Part shown: piece after piece, positions 23,317 through 33,559 of the stretch | How the letters are laid out: every line of letters starts with the position of its first letter | Position numbering within the stretch: the stretch's first letter is position 1 | Assembly: GCF_032362555.1 (NCBI RefSeq) | Contig: NC_083508.1 | Location: forward strand, 2,757,001-2,821,000 | Origin: Amyelois transitella | Lineage: Eukaryota; Arthropoda; Insecta; Lepidoptera; Pyralidae | Direction: 5' to 3' | Length of the DNA stretch: 64,000 nucleotides | Notes under the pieces: model-generated | What the model saw: only the letters and a program-made list of their open reading frames with translations | What the model was told of the DNA's origin: nothing | Database searches by the model: none | Translations under genes and position numbers: made by a program

Positions 23317-23383
23317 AGTGATATATCTTATCACTGAATACCGAGTACACATATAAATATGTAACGTGCGGGTGTATATCATT
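23317..23383 (+). promoter_or_regulatory. Candidate core promoter of the plus-strand carboxypeptidase
   Basis: TATAAAT at 23352-23358 lies 29 bp before a TCATT initiator-like site at 23379-23383, which would leave a leader of about 30 nt before the ATG. Just upstream, AGTGATA (23317-23323) and TATCACT (23329-23335) form an inverted repeat of GATA-type sites. GATA factors commonly drive midgut genes in insects; binding here is inference. Confidence 0.5.
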
Positions 23384-23409
23384 TTAAATCTAACGTAGGG
23401 AGCGTCAAA

Positions 23410-26400
23410 ATGTCGCCATTTTTTATAATTTTCGTAGTCATACCGCTTTCTTACGCAACTTTTCACGATTTCAAGAGCTATAAAGATTACAAAGTGTACA
23501 GTATTGAAGGAAATAATGAGAACCTCTCAAAAATTATGGAATTCCTAAACAGTATGGCAGTAAGTGTAATGATTTCATTTATATTTTCTGAAAACTCTTT
23601 ACCAGTTATTTCATTGGTAAAATTAACTACACATTCACGAATGTGTGGTAAATGTTATACATTAGTTTGCGACTGGAAAATATTTTTGTAAGAATAGACA
23701 AAAACCTTGATTTCCATTTTCGTCGAAAATCCTCGGAAGTTGCATTTTGCACGTTTTATATCCAAAACCTTTCTTTCAAGTAAAAATATAATATTTTGTA
23801 TTATTTCGTGAAGCTACACTTGTCACCGTTCTTTCTAATTAGCGTGATTTACCCAGTTTGTTAATTAAAATGATTCAGTACCTAATTCCTGATTTATGTG
23901 AAACTTCTTTATTATTTTTGTCTGCTGTTCATAATATTATACATATATTTTCAGCAATGTTCATAAAATTTGGAGTTACACTTAGGTACTGTTTATCCTG
24001 GAAAAGTACAGTAAGCTGAGCCGCGTGTAAACCCAAGAATTTTATTTAGATTTGTCTTTATTTTTAAAGACGTTCTTACATTGTATAATATCATAATTAC
24101 AGTATTATAATTATAGTATTGCTGTATGAAGAGCAGAAATATTAAAGAAATGTATTCTTTAATTTTTAATTTTTTTTTAAAGATTAGAATAGAACTAAAC
24201 AATGGGAAACATATGGAGTTTTCCATGGATGTCGTAAAAGGCGACTAAAAGATGCTTATAAACTAAGTATTCCTCTTGTAGGGGACGGGCTACCAACATG
24301 TCACTTGAACACAATGAACGTAGCCTTTCAGTGTCTGCAAGACTGTTGGCTCTGTCTATCCGCAAGGGATATAGATGTGATTATATGTATGTATGTTTAC
24401 ATAGTTTTCTTTTTATTTGTAACAGGAAATACCGTTTTACGACATCCGTAATTCTAGAGCAGAAGTAATGATTGCACCGGAATTGGATAGCATTTTCTCA
24501 AATGCCACAGATTTGTTTCGTTTGAAGAAAAAAATAATAGTAAATGATTACTCCGAGTAAGTTCATTATTCATCAATAAGCCCAGAAACCTACTCCTTCT
24601 ATTTCCGTGCAGATTGTAAAAGTTAATCAAGGGACAGGCCCATCAATTTGGGATTCTTTTTTTATGCGATTGCCTAGAATCGTACCACTATTTGAATCTC
24701 AATTCCATCATTAAGCCATACAGATGAACGTGCCTTTTCAGTCTTTTTCGAGACTGTCGGCTGTATCTATCCCGTAGGGGATAAAGACTGTTATTATACA
24801 TGTGCACATACTTGAGCTAAGACACCCTTATAATTAGCTCAGACCGTAACTAAAAACATTCGATCGGTAAAAATTTGTCAACACTATCTGCATGAAGAGA
24901 AATTTTTAATTATTAAGGGATAATTAACAGAAAGAATAAATGACCCAATTTAAAAAAATCTTGTAGAATATAATACAGGTAGTCACAAAATATGATGAAG
25001 TTATTTTAATGTCAAAGAAAATCAATCAAAGTATAGACAAAACAACGGGCAAATGTAAGTACAACATACATACATACATATGATCACGTCTATATCCCTT
25101 GCGGGGTAGACAGAGCCAACAGTCTTGAAAAGACTGAATGGCCACGTTCAGCTATTTGGCTTAATGATAGAACCGAGATTCAAATAGTGACAGGTTGCTA
25201 GCCCATCGCCTAAAAGAGGAATCCTAAGTTTATAAGCCTATCCCTTAGTCGCCTTTTACGACATCCATGGGAAAGAGATGGAGTGGTCCTATTCTTTTTT
25301 GTAATAGTGCCGGGAACCACACGGCATGTAAGTACAATAATAAAAAAATTCAATCAGTAAAAATTTAGAGGCGTGATTTTATGTATGTATGAATGTAAAA
25401 ATTGACTTGTTTTTTTTAGAATTATTGCCGAAGAAAAAGGGGGAAGCCGTAAGGACTCACAATTTTCCTGGACAGCATATTACGATATTGATGGTGTAAA
25501 TATTTTTAATTTTATTTCCCATTAAAAAAACCTTTATACGTTTTGCATTTTGACAATTCAAATTTGTGTCAATTCTCTTCAGCGTATCATAATATACTGA
25601 AAGTCTGATACTGCCGCCTTTTTCGTTCCCTTTTCCGAAATAAGTATAATAAGTATATATTTTATCTCATAACTATAAATAAAAATCTCAGGGCTACCAT
25701 TAATTAAACATGCAATAGGACCACTCCATCTCTTTCCCATGGATGTCGTAAAAGACGACTATAAGTTTTGGCAATTGGCTAGCAACCTGTCACTATTTGA
25801 ATCTGAATTCCATCTACAAGCTACACAGCTGAGCGTGGCCTTTCAGAACTTGCGAGATTGTTGGCTCCGTCTACCCCGTAAGGTACTGAGACGTGAATAT
25901 AGATGTGTATGTATTTACAGATTTATGGATACCTAAAAAATATGAGTACGATCTACTCGAACTGGACGGAGCTGGTGGAAGGTGGACAGAGTTACGAGGG
26001 TCGGAAGATACTAGGGTTGCGGATAAACACGCCAACAGACGTGGACAAAGTCAAAAACATCGTGTTTATAGAATCAGGTACGTACAGATCAATTTATATA
26101 TTTCTGTGATTTTTATACAACGTCATCATTCAACCCCTGAATACACACATACATATAATGCATACATATTATCACGTCCATATCCCTTGCGGGGTAGACA
26201 AAGCCAACAGTCTTTTCTAAACAGGCCACGTTCAGCTGTTGCTTGGCTTAATGATAGAATTAAGATTTAAATACTGACTGGTTGCTAGTCCATTGCCTAA
26301 AAGAAGAATAAAAAGTTTACAAGGGATGAAAAGACTGAGATTCTATCTTCCAAGCAACAGCTGAACAGGCCATGTTCAGCTGTTGCTTGGCTTAATGATA

Positions 26401-29400
26401 GAATTAAGATTCAAATACTGACAGGTTGCTAGTCCATTGCTTAAAAGCAGAATCACAAGTTAACAAGCCTATCCCTTAGTCGCCTTTACGACATCCATAG
26501 GAAAGAGAGAGACAGAGTAGTCCTATTCCTTTTTCTATTTGTGCCGTGTAGGTGCCAGGGAGACCGAAGTACCACGACGTCACAAATGATCCTAATCCTG
26601 TAACAACATATGCCTCCAGGTATCCACGCCAGAGAGTGGATCACCCCAGCCACGACAACTTACTTCATCAACCAACTGCTGACCAGCACTGACCCGGCCA
26701 TCACATCGCTGAGGGACCAGTTCGAATGGCAGATCTTTCCGTCTGTTAACCCTGACGGCTACCAGTACACTCATAAGAGGGTGAGAACCGCCCACAATTT
26801 TTTACATACATACATACATATAATCACATCTATATCCCTTGCGGGGTAGACAGAGCCAACAGTCTTGAGAAGGCTGACAGGCCACGTTCAGCTATTTTGC
26901 TTTAAGATAGAACTGAGATTCAAATAGTAACAAGTTGCTAGCCCATCGCCTAAAAGAAGAATCCCAAGTATATAAGCCTACCCCTTAGTCGCCTTTTACG
27001 ACATCCATGGGAGAGAGATGGAGTGGTCCTATTCTTTTTTCTATTAGTGCCGGGAACCACACTGCACAATTTTTTAATTAGAATAATTTGCATCAGTAAT
27101 ATGAGCATGCACTGCTTTAATGTTCTGTAAACCATCGATTTGCCGTGCGGTTCCCTGCACCAAAGCAAAAAAGAATAGGAACACTCCATCTCTTACCCAT
27201 GGGTGTCGTAAAAGGCGACTAAGGGATAGGCTCATGAACTTGGGATTCTTCTTTGAGGCGATGGGTAAGAAACTTGTCACTATTTAAATCTCAATTCTAT
27301 CATTAGGCCAAACAGCTGAACGTGGCTTCTCAGTCTTTTGGCTCTCTCTACCCGGCAAGGGATATAAACGAAATTATATGTATGTATGTACCATCGGTGC
27401 TAACCCTAGATTTGGTGCTCTGTCGCTGTGTATATCATGTAATACCCTTCGCGTGTATAAAATACCTGTCGATGGTACCTTGTCGATGTGTCAAGACTGA
27501 AAATATCTGGCTGTGTGGAGCGTGGACTGTCGCTTGTAGAGCTCGTAAAAACCTCTCGCATACGCGGTGTTCTTTTAGCTCATGATACAGTCGTGATGAA
27601 GGGCCCAGGGAATCGATCTACTGAGATGAACAAGGCATTATGTCATCTTATCTTTCATTTCAATAATAATAAATAGCCCCTGAGTAAAAGAGAGGGAAGA
27701 TACGATTCTGCAGTTAATAACAAAGCGAGATCAATATATAAATATGCCTAATCAAACGTTCGTGAACAAGTCCGCAGGTTGGTGATGGTTTTCAATCCTG
27801 AAACCCGGTATAGATGTTCTTGCAAGGCAAAACTTAAACTTATTTTTTTTGGTTGCGAGTCAAAAATAGAACACCATTTAATATGCGCATTGCGCATGTT
27901 TAACTAGAAGATAGGGTCGAACAAATTGTGACAGCGCATCGTATTTGGATAACACAGTCCCATCCAATGCGGGTTGGGATTCCTTTAGCAGATATCATGA
28001 TTGGCCTAATATGGTAATAGCTCAGGTTATCGATATGCAAGTATTTGAAACGAGCCTTTGTGAGCAGCTTCGGCACCGTGAAAGTTTTCAGAAATGTATC
28101 CTTATTTCAGGAATTTTTTAACAATTATATTACATACATGAATTAGACAATCAATCTTCTATAGTTGATTTATGTATCTACTCCATATCTTATTTAAGTT
28201 ATTTCTTTAAAAATTAAGGACTCTCTGGAAAACTTTATAAAATTTTACAAGTAGTCTCTAATATGTTTGCAGGATCGAATGTGGAGAAAAACGCGTTCAA
28301 AGTCATCATTTTTCTGCCACGGTGCAGACCCTAATCGCAACTGGGATTATAACTGGGGCCGTGAGTAACTATTTTTTATTGCCAAAATAGTATGTTTCTA
28401 ATTTTTTTATAGTACCTACGGCTCTTTGTCTTTTTAATAATAGGACGCGCCATTTTCTTCTTAACTACGTAAATATGTCTAGAGAGACTGAGAGACCATG
28501 GCTCCGCCCGTATAAAATGAAAAATCACGTTATTCCCGTTTCCGGAATTTCGGGAAATCCTATGTTAGTGCACTTCTACATCATTAAGCCAAATTAGCTC
28601 TGTCTACCTCGCAAGGGATAAGACGTGATTATATGTATGTAAGTATGTAAAAAACCTTCACGCTAAATTTCAAGTCTCTAGCGTTTTGGGTTACGAGTTG
28701 ATGCGTCAATCAATCTATCGCTCTCTTTTGTTTTCATTAAAAAAATTGAAACAGACTCATGTCCGACTTCCTTTGGTTAAATATATCACAGAGAAATGAT
28801 TGTTATTTATGTATAGGTAGGTAAAAGTTTGCCAATTTTGACCGTGAACCGCGAATGTTTGAGCTCGTAACTTTTTGAGGTATAAAGGGACGAAAATATT
28901 GAATTGAAAATTTGTTTTTTGTTATCGTGGGTTGATTAATTAGCTGCTCTTTGTTGGGTTTGATGTCTAAAGATATAAGCGATGAAATTTACTTCCACTT
29001 TATTTTTACGTTTTAATTAAACTCAGTAAAGCCCTATGAGGTTAAACAAAGTCTTCGGCATTACATGTTCATTTACCCTTTATTTTACTAAATATTAAGT
29101 AGTCCTTGAAATTGGCGTTTGGTACATGAATAAATAGCTGTATTAATTTGAATTTTGGAATTCCTAACCAAAAGAGGAGAAAGTGATCGAAGTGACTGAA
29201 CATATTACAAAAACCGAGTAAGCCCCGAAGTAAGTTAGAGACTTGTGTTACGAGATCAACGATACTATATTTTATAATAAATACTTAAATAGATAAACAT
29301 CCAAGACCCAGGCCAATCAGAAAATAATTTTATTAACATGAAGCCTGTTTAATTAGCATTCATTATTTTTTATTACCTGTCTCTTCTCAGAGTACGGGAT

Positions 29401-31156
29401 ATCAACTGACCCGTGCAACTACCAGTTGTACGCTGGTTCGCAGCCGTTCTCTGAAGTAGAAACGCGAACACTCTCTAAGTACATAGCTGAGCTGGACAAC
29501 ATAGTTGCTTATATCGCCTTCCACGCTGATGCTCAGATGCTTCTGGTACCGTACTCCGACTCGGTAGAACACACGAGTAATTATGACGATTTGGTAAGAG
29601 TTTTAGCATCATTAAGTTTTCCGCCTAAATGTGGCTTAATAAAAAATAAAAAATATACAAATACTTTATTTGCTATAAATGTGGTACAATTATAAATGTT
29701 ACAAAGCATATACATGTCGCACATTTAACATTTAAATATAGAAAATTTAAATTAAAATTGAAATGAAAACTAAATTTAAAAAAAAAATATTTCGAGTCAT
29801 AATTGGTCTGTTGAAATATGACTATGTGTGTGGGTGTTTGTGTATGGTAAAATTTTTAGGTATCTACATTGTTTAAAAGAGTTTGTTGCCTTCTTTGTTA
29901 TTTTTTTTTTAAATATGCCTAGTAGGAAGTTAAGGCGTTAATTGTGTTCAACAACCATTAGACCTTTTTGGTCCAATGTTATACGAAATACCAATTTAAA
30001 CTCTTTAAGGAATTTCTAAAAAAATGATCATTTACAAGCGAATATCCATATAGGTTCGAGTTAAATTCATTGATAACATACGGCTTACACTTAAGTAAGA
30101 ATATAATATTTCAGATTAAAATTGGAAAATCTTCTCTTGAATATGGTGAAAAAGTCAATGGAGAAAAGTATGATGGTCCAGCGACTGCTGCAGAAATTTT
30201 GTGTGAGTAAATACATACATGAGTCACGTTTATATTCCTTGCGGTGAAGACAGAGCCAACTTAAGTATGGCTTTATTATAGAATTCAAATAGTAACAGGT
30301 AGCTAGCCCATCGTCAACAAGAGGAATCCAAAATTTGTAAGCCAATCCCTTAGTCGCTTTTTACGACATCCATAAGAAAGAAAACTCCGGCGGACATAGA
30401 ATGGATTTTTGCATGCCTTGAAAATATTTGGCTATATTTTTTGTTCTTGTTAAAACTGAGGACTATAGACGAAAAACAGTTTGCAGCTTTTTGACAAATT
30501 AATATTTGTATTCATTAGATATAATCTAAATTTAATTTATTTAAATTTACAATGACGTGCCTGCGAAGGCTTATTTTCTGAATAAAATATTGATTTTGAT
30601 TTCTAGTTAAGCAGTGCATTATCTGTTTGTAACTATTATATATACCGTTAGTATTAATAAATAGTACCGTGTGATTTTCGACACCAATATAAAAAAGGAA
30701 TAGGACCACTCTATCTCATTTTCCATGGATGTCGTAAGAGGTGACTAAGGCTTATAAACTTGGGATGCTTATTTTCGGCAATGGGGTAGTAACCTGTCAC
30801 TATTTGACTCACAATTCTATTATAAAGCCAAACAGCTGAATGTGGCCTATCAGTTTCTTCAAGACTGTTGGCTCTGTCTACCCCGCAAGGGTTATAGTCC
30901 TAACTATATGAATGATTGACTATTAATAAATATTGATTAAATTGATGATGACTTATTATATTTCTTCAAAGACAAAGCTTCAGGCGGCAGCATGGATTGG
31001 GTCCGCAACCAACTAGCGACTCCTTTAGTGTACACTTACGAACTCCGAGGCACCTACTTCCATTGGCCACCGTCCAAGATCTTCGAGCAAGGAGACGAGG
31101 TCACCCAGATGATGGTGGGGCTCTTCAATGAAGCCTGCAACTTGGGTTATTGTTAA
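23410..31156 (+). CDS. Secreted metallocarboxypeptidase A-like zymogen (M14), paralogue, 9 exons
   Basis: Exons: 23410-23559, 24426-24556, 25420-25495, 25921-26077, 26620-26780, 28273-28360, 29391-29593, 30115-30202, 30972-31156; together 1239 nt (412 aa plus TAA). Signal peptide about residues 1-16, propeptide to about 100, then the M14 peptidase. Zinc ligands are H174, E177 (GIHAREW) and H299; R230 (WRKTRS), N246-R247 (DPNRNW), Y352 and catalytic E375 (TYELRG) are all present. Exon boundaries match those of the divergent neighbour one for one, and the proteins are clearly paralogous (shared FSWTAYYD, GGQSYEGRKILGLRI). The residues after H299 are Ala-Asp where the family usually has Ser-Tyr, so the substrate pocket may differ. 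The codon at the exon 8/9 junction supports acceptor AG at 30970-30971, giving YKASGGS. Repeats fill the introns and one SINE-A copy lies 13 nt after the stop codon. Expected to be a midgut digestive enzyme. Confidence 0.93.
24216..24398 (+). mobile_element. SINE-A, lacking the head
   Basis: Body and tail present, ending 27 nt before the exon 2 acceptor of the plus-strand carboxypeptidase. Confidence 0.75.
24605..24803 (+). mobile_element. SINE-A, diverged
   Basis: Begins about 50 nt after the exon 2 donor; carries CAGTCTTTTTCGAGACTG and CTATCCCGTAGGGGATA, the stem-loop region still paired. Confidence 0.65.
25065..25325 (-). mobile_element. SINE-A, full-length reference copy with target duplication
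   Basis: 261 bp from GCCGTGTGG to (TATG)n, flanked by ATGTAAGTACAA at 25053-25064 and 25326-25337. I use it as the reference for family length. No tRNA-like A and B boxes are visible in its head. It lies in intron 2 of the plus-strand carboxypeptidase, antisense to the gene. Confidence 0.93.
25369..25395 (+). mobile_element. LINE-T tail only
   Basis: GAGGCGTGATTTTATG plus TATG units, without upstream sequence. It lies 25 nt before exon 3 of the plus-strand carboxypeptidase. Confidence 0.5.
25714..25915 (+). mobile_element. SINE-A abutting the exon 4 splice acceptor
   Basis: Lacks the head; its tail (GTGTATGTATT) ends some 5 nt before the CAG acceptor at 25918-25920, so the tail itself serves as the pyrimidine region of the splice site. 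Confidence 0.75.
26144..26555 (-). mobile_element. SINE-A, enlarged by internal duplication
   Basis: The segment GTTCAGCTGTTGCTTGGC to CATTGC(C/T)TAAAAG appears twice, at about 26229-26310 and 26367-26450, with an inverted GCAACAGCTGAACA piece between them. Head is degraded. In intron 4 of the carboxypeptidase. Confidence 0.75.
26805..27064 (-). mobile_element. SINE-A, full length, with target duplication
   Basis: CACAATTTTTTA flanks it at 26793-26804 and 27065-27076. It inserted 24 nt beyond the exon 5 donor of the carboxypeptidase. Confidence 0.92.
27141..27390 (+). mobile_element. SINE-A, full length
   Basis: Head CCGTGCGGTTCCCTGCAC and tail with three TATG units; hairpin partly deleted. 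ACCATCG occurs on both sides, a weak 7-bp duplication. Confidence 0.82.
28530..28735 (+). repeat. Repeat E, split by SINE-A
   Basis: GGAATTTCGGGAAATCC and, after the insertion, CTAAATTTCAAGTCTCTAG. In intron 6 of the plus-strand carboxypeptidase. Confidence 0.5.
28574..28647 (+). mobile_element. SINE-A tail, nested in repeat E
   Basis: Short 5'-truncated copy (CATTAAGCCAAATTAG then tail) that splits a repeat E element at 28530-28735. Confidence 0.65.
29216..29330 (-). mobile_element. tRNA-derived SINE, body only
   Basis: GACTTGTGTTACGAGATCAA to CCCAGGCCAATCAG; head absent. In intron 6 of the plus-strand carboxypeptidase. Confidence 0.7.
30208..30380 (-). mobile_element. SINE-A next to the exon 8 donor
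   Basis: Tail begins about 5 nt after the GTGAGT donor of the plus-strand carboxypeptidase; hairpin region and head are deleted. Confidence 0.72.
30664..30920 (+). mobile_element. SINE-A, full length, with target duplication
   Basis: TATTAATAAATA at 30652-30663 and 30921-30932. Tail is ATGAATGATT, so the microsatellite has decayed. In intron 8. Confidence 0.88.
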
Positions 31157-31169
31157 TTGAGAAGATTTG

Positions 31170-31265
31170 GCTGAAGAAGCTGAGCGTTGCCCATTAGTCT
31201 TTTCAAGACTGTTGGCTCTGTCTACCCCGCAAGGGATATAGATGTGATTATATGTATGTATGTAA
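31170..31265 (+). mobile_element. SINE-A, 5'-truncated, in the 3' UTR of the carboxypeptidase
   Basis: GAGAAGATTTG at 31159-31169 and 31266-31276 flanks a 96-bp copy that starts 13 nt past the stop codon. Truncation plus duplication is typical of target-primed reverse transcription. Confidence 0.9.
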
Positions 31266-31397
31266 GAGAAGATTTGTCATACTTCGTTTGACTTATTGGT
31301 AACTATTATAGCTAAGATTATGTTTTTGTAATTTAAAGTTTATTTCTTCTATTATATTTTCTATTATACGATGTTTATTTTCGTTTATTGAATCATT

Positions 31398-31477
31398 ATT
31401 TGAAACCTCAATTCTATCATTAACCCTAACAGCTGAACGAGGGCTTTCAGTCTTTCAAGAATTGATTATATGAATGA
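31398..31477 (+). mobile_element. SINE-A fragment
   Basis: CTCAATTCTATCATTAA to a shortened hairpin and tail; the stem-loop is deleted. Confidence 0.6.
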
Positions 31478-31631
31478 ATTTATTTTGTGTATTAAACATC
31501 TTTATTCCATCCTTATTTCCAGACAAATATTTATTGTTATATTAAATGGGAGAATGATGAACAGTAAAAAACATTATTTTGCTAAAAGCTTAAATATTTA
31601 TAAGCACAGAGCACTGCAAATCAAAAACCCT

Positions 31632-31757
31632 CACCATCACCTAAAAGAGGAATTCCAAGTGTATAACCCTATCCTTTATTCGCCTTTTACAACATCCATG
31701 AGAAGAGATGGAGTGGTCCTATTCATTTTTCTATTGGTTCCGGGAACCACATGTCAC
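31632..31757 (-). mobile_element. SINE-A head half
   Basis: From CACCTAAAAGAGG to the head GGTTCCGGGAACCACATG; no tail. Confidence 0.68.
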
Positions 31758-32301
31758 AGTGGTTACTTGATAGTTTTTTTTTTGTAAATCTTTTATTGTA
31801 CTTATTAATAGTATACGCCACATAACAATAACTTGTTAATAAAATAATTAATATACGGAGATTAATGCTCTGAACTTGAACTTACCCTTAACAAAGTTCA
31901 AGTTCAAATGCTAAATAAACAAATGACATGTCTATTAGAAGTGACAGGTTTGTCTCCAAAATTAATGATGTAACGGGTTAAGTGTGTCTGGGCTACATAA
32001 ATTTAATTTGTTTCTTCCATTCACATCTAAAACTCGCGTAGCGAAATTAATTTTCAGTTGACACTTTGGAATTGAATATGAAATATGTTAAACATGCGTA
32101 GGATAAAATCTTCGGGTAACCGTTCATGAGTGCGAATGAATTATTCAAAATCAAGATTTCTCATACAAATGTTACATTATTTTACATCGAGGAAGTTATG
32201 TTTTGGATGTATGTATAGGAGTTGGTAAAAGTCTTTGGTACAATGTATTACTTTCTTTAATTTTCAGTTTATTTTTACAGTTGGTACCTATATATCGTTG
32301 G

Positions 32302-32555
32302 TGCCGTGTGGTTCCCGGCACTAATAGTAAAAATAATAGCACCACTCCATCTCTTTCCCATGGATGTCGTAAAAGGGGACTAAGGGATAGGCTTATATAC
32401 TTGGGTTTCCTCTTTTAAACGATGGGACAGCAACCTGTCACTATTTGAATCTCAATTATATCGTTAAGCCAAACAGCTGGCCTTTCAGGATTTTGATGAT
32501 TTTTGGCTCTGTCTACCCTGCAGGGGTTAAAGACGTGATTTTATGTTATGTAGGT
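32302..32555 (+). mobile_element. SINE-A, full length
   Basis: Head intact, with GTGCCG and CGGCAC pairing into a terminal hairpin. Hairpin near the tail is altered. Confidence 0.85.
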
Positions 32556-32840
32556 ATATATATCAAATGTTTGTTTTACCCTTAATTGAGAAGTAATCTT
32601 TTATCTAACAATTATCACTGTATTTCTGGCGTTACACTAGTTATATATTTCTCATTACTCTGGTGAGTGATTTATTGTTGCACGCACAAGTTGCTTGCCT
32701 TTCGCCTTAAGAACTTAAATTAGCAATGAAACTAATGTGCGTAATTCAGAAAAGAGTCACGGTATTTTATACCATAACCATTCGGTCGTAGAACCCATCA
32801 AAGACGAAATCTACTTCTGTGTAAGATTTTTAATAACCTA

Positions 32841-33163
32841 ACATACATATACATATGGTCACGTCTATATCTCTTGCGGGCTAGACAGAGCCAACAGTCT
32901 TAAAAAGACTGAATGGCCACATTCAGCTATTTAGCATAATGATAGAATTGAGATTCAAATAGAGACAGGTTGCTAGCCCATCGCCTAAAAAAGAATCCCA
33001 AGTTGGTAAGCCTATCCCTTAGTCGGCTTGGCTTGATGATAGAATTGAGATTCAAATGGTGCAAAAGCATATCCCTTAGTCGCCTTTCACGACATCGATG
33101 GGAAAGAGATGGAGTGGTCCTATTCTATCTTGTATTGGTGCCGGGAACCACACGGCATAATAA
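32841..33163 (-). mobile_element. SINE-A, enlarged, with target duplication
   Basis: TTTAATAACCTA at 32829-32840 and 33164-33175. An internal repeat of about 60 bp (GATAGAATTGAGATTCAAAT and CCCTTAGTCG twice) explains the extra length. Confidence 0.88.
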
Positions 33164-33478
33164 TTTAATAACCTACTATAATTTTAATCATTATTCATAG
33201 GTATTAGAACAGCTTGAGTTATCGGGGTAGCTGAAGCCATAAAAAATGTAATATCCAAAATTGTTGGCTAATCGAGCATGAGTGATAAATGTAGGCTCCT
33301 TGGCAGGCGATTAAAAAAGTCCTACGTAAGACTTACAAACCCGGTTATATTACTAGGTACCTACACGTCATGAAGGTTCATACGTACTTAAATTAATTTA
33401 ATTTGGTAGTATAACAATGAGATAAAACAAAAGAACATTGGCGTTCAGTGCTACGCTTTAAATCATAATTTATGCCTA

Positions 33479-33559
33479 AGACTGAAGGTCCACGTTCAGC
33501 TATATGACTTAGTGATGGAATTGAGATTCAAATGGTGACATGTTGCTAGCCCGTTTCCT
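33479..33559 (-). mobile_element. SINE-A central fragment
   Basis: AGACTGAAGGTCCACGTTCA through TGTTGCTAGCCCGT only. Confidence 0.62.

Noticed and set aside
26592..26795. Minus-strand frame opposite carboxypeptidase exon 5
   Set aside because: It is the antisense of a conserved coding exon containing the zinc motif.
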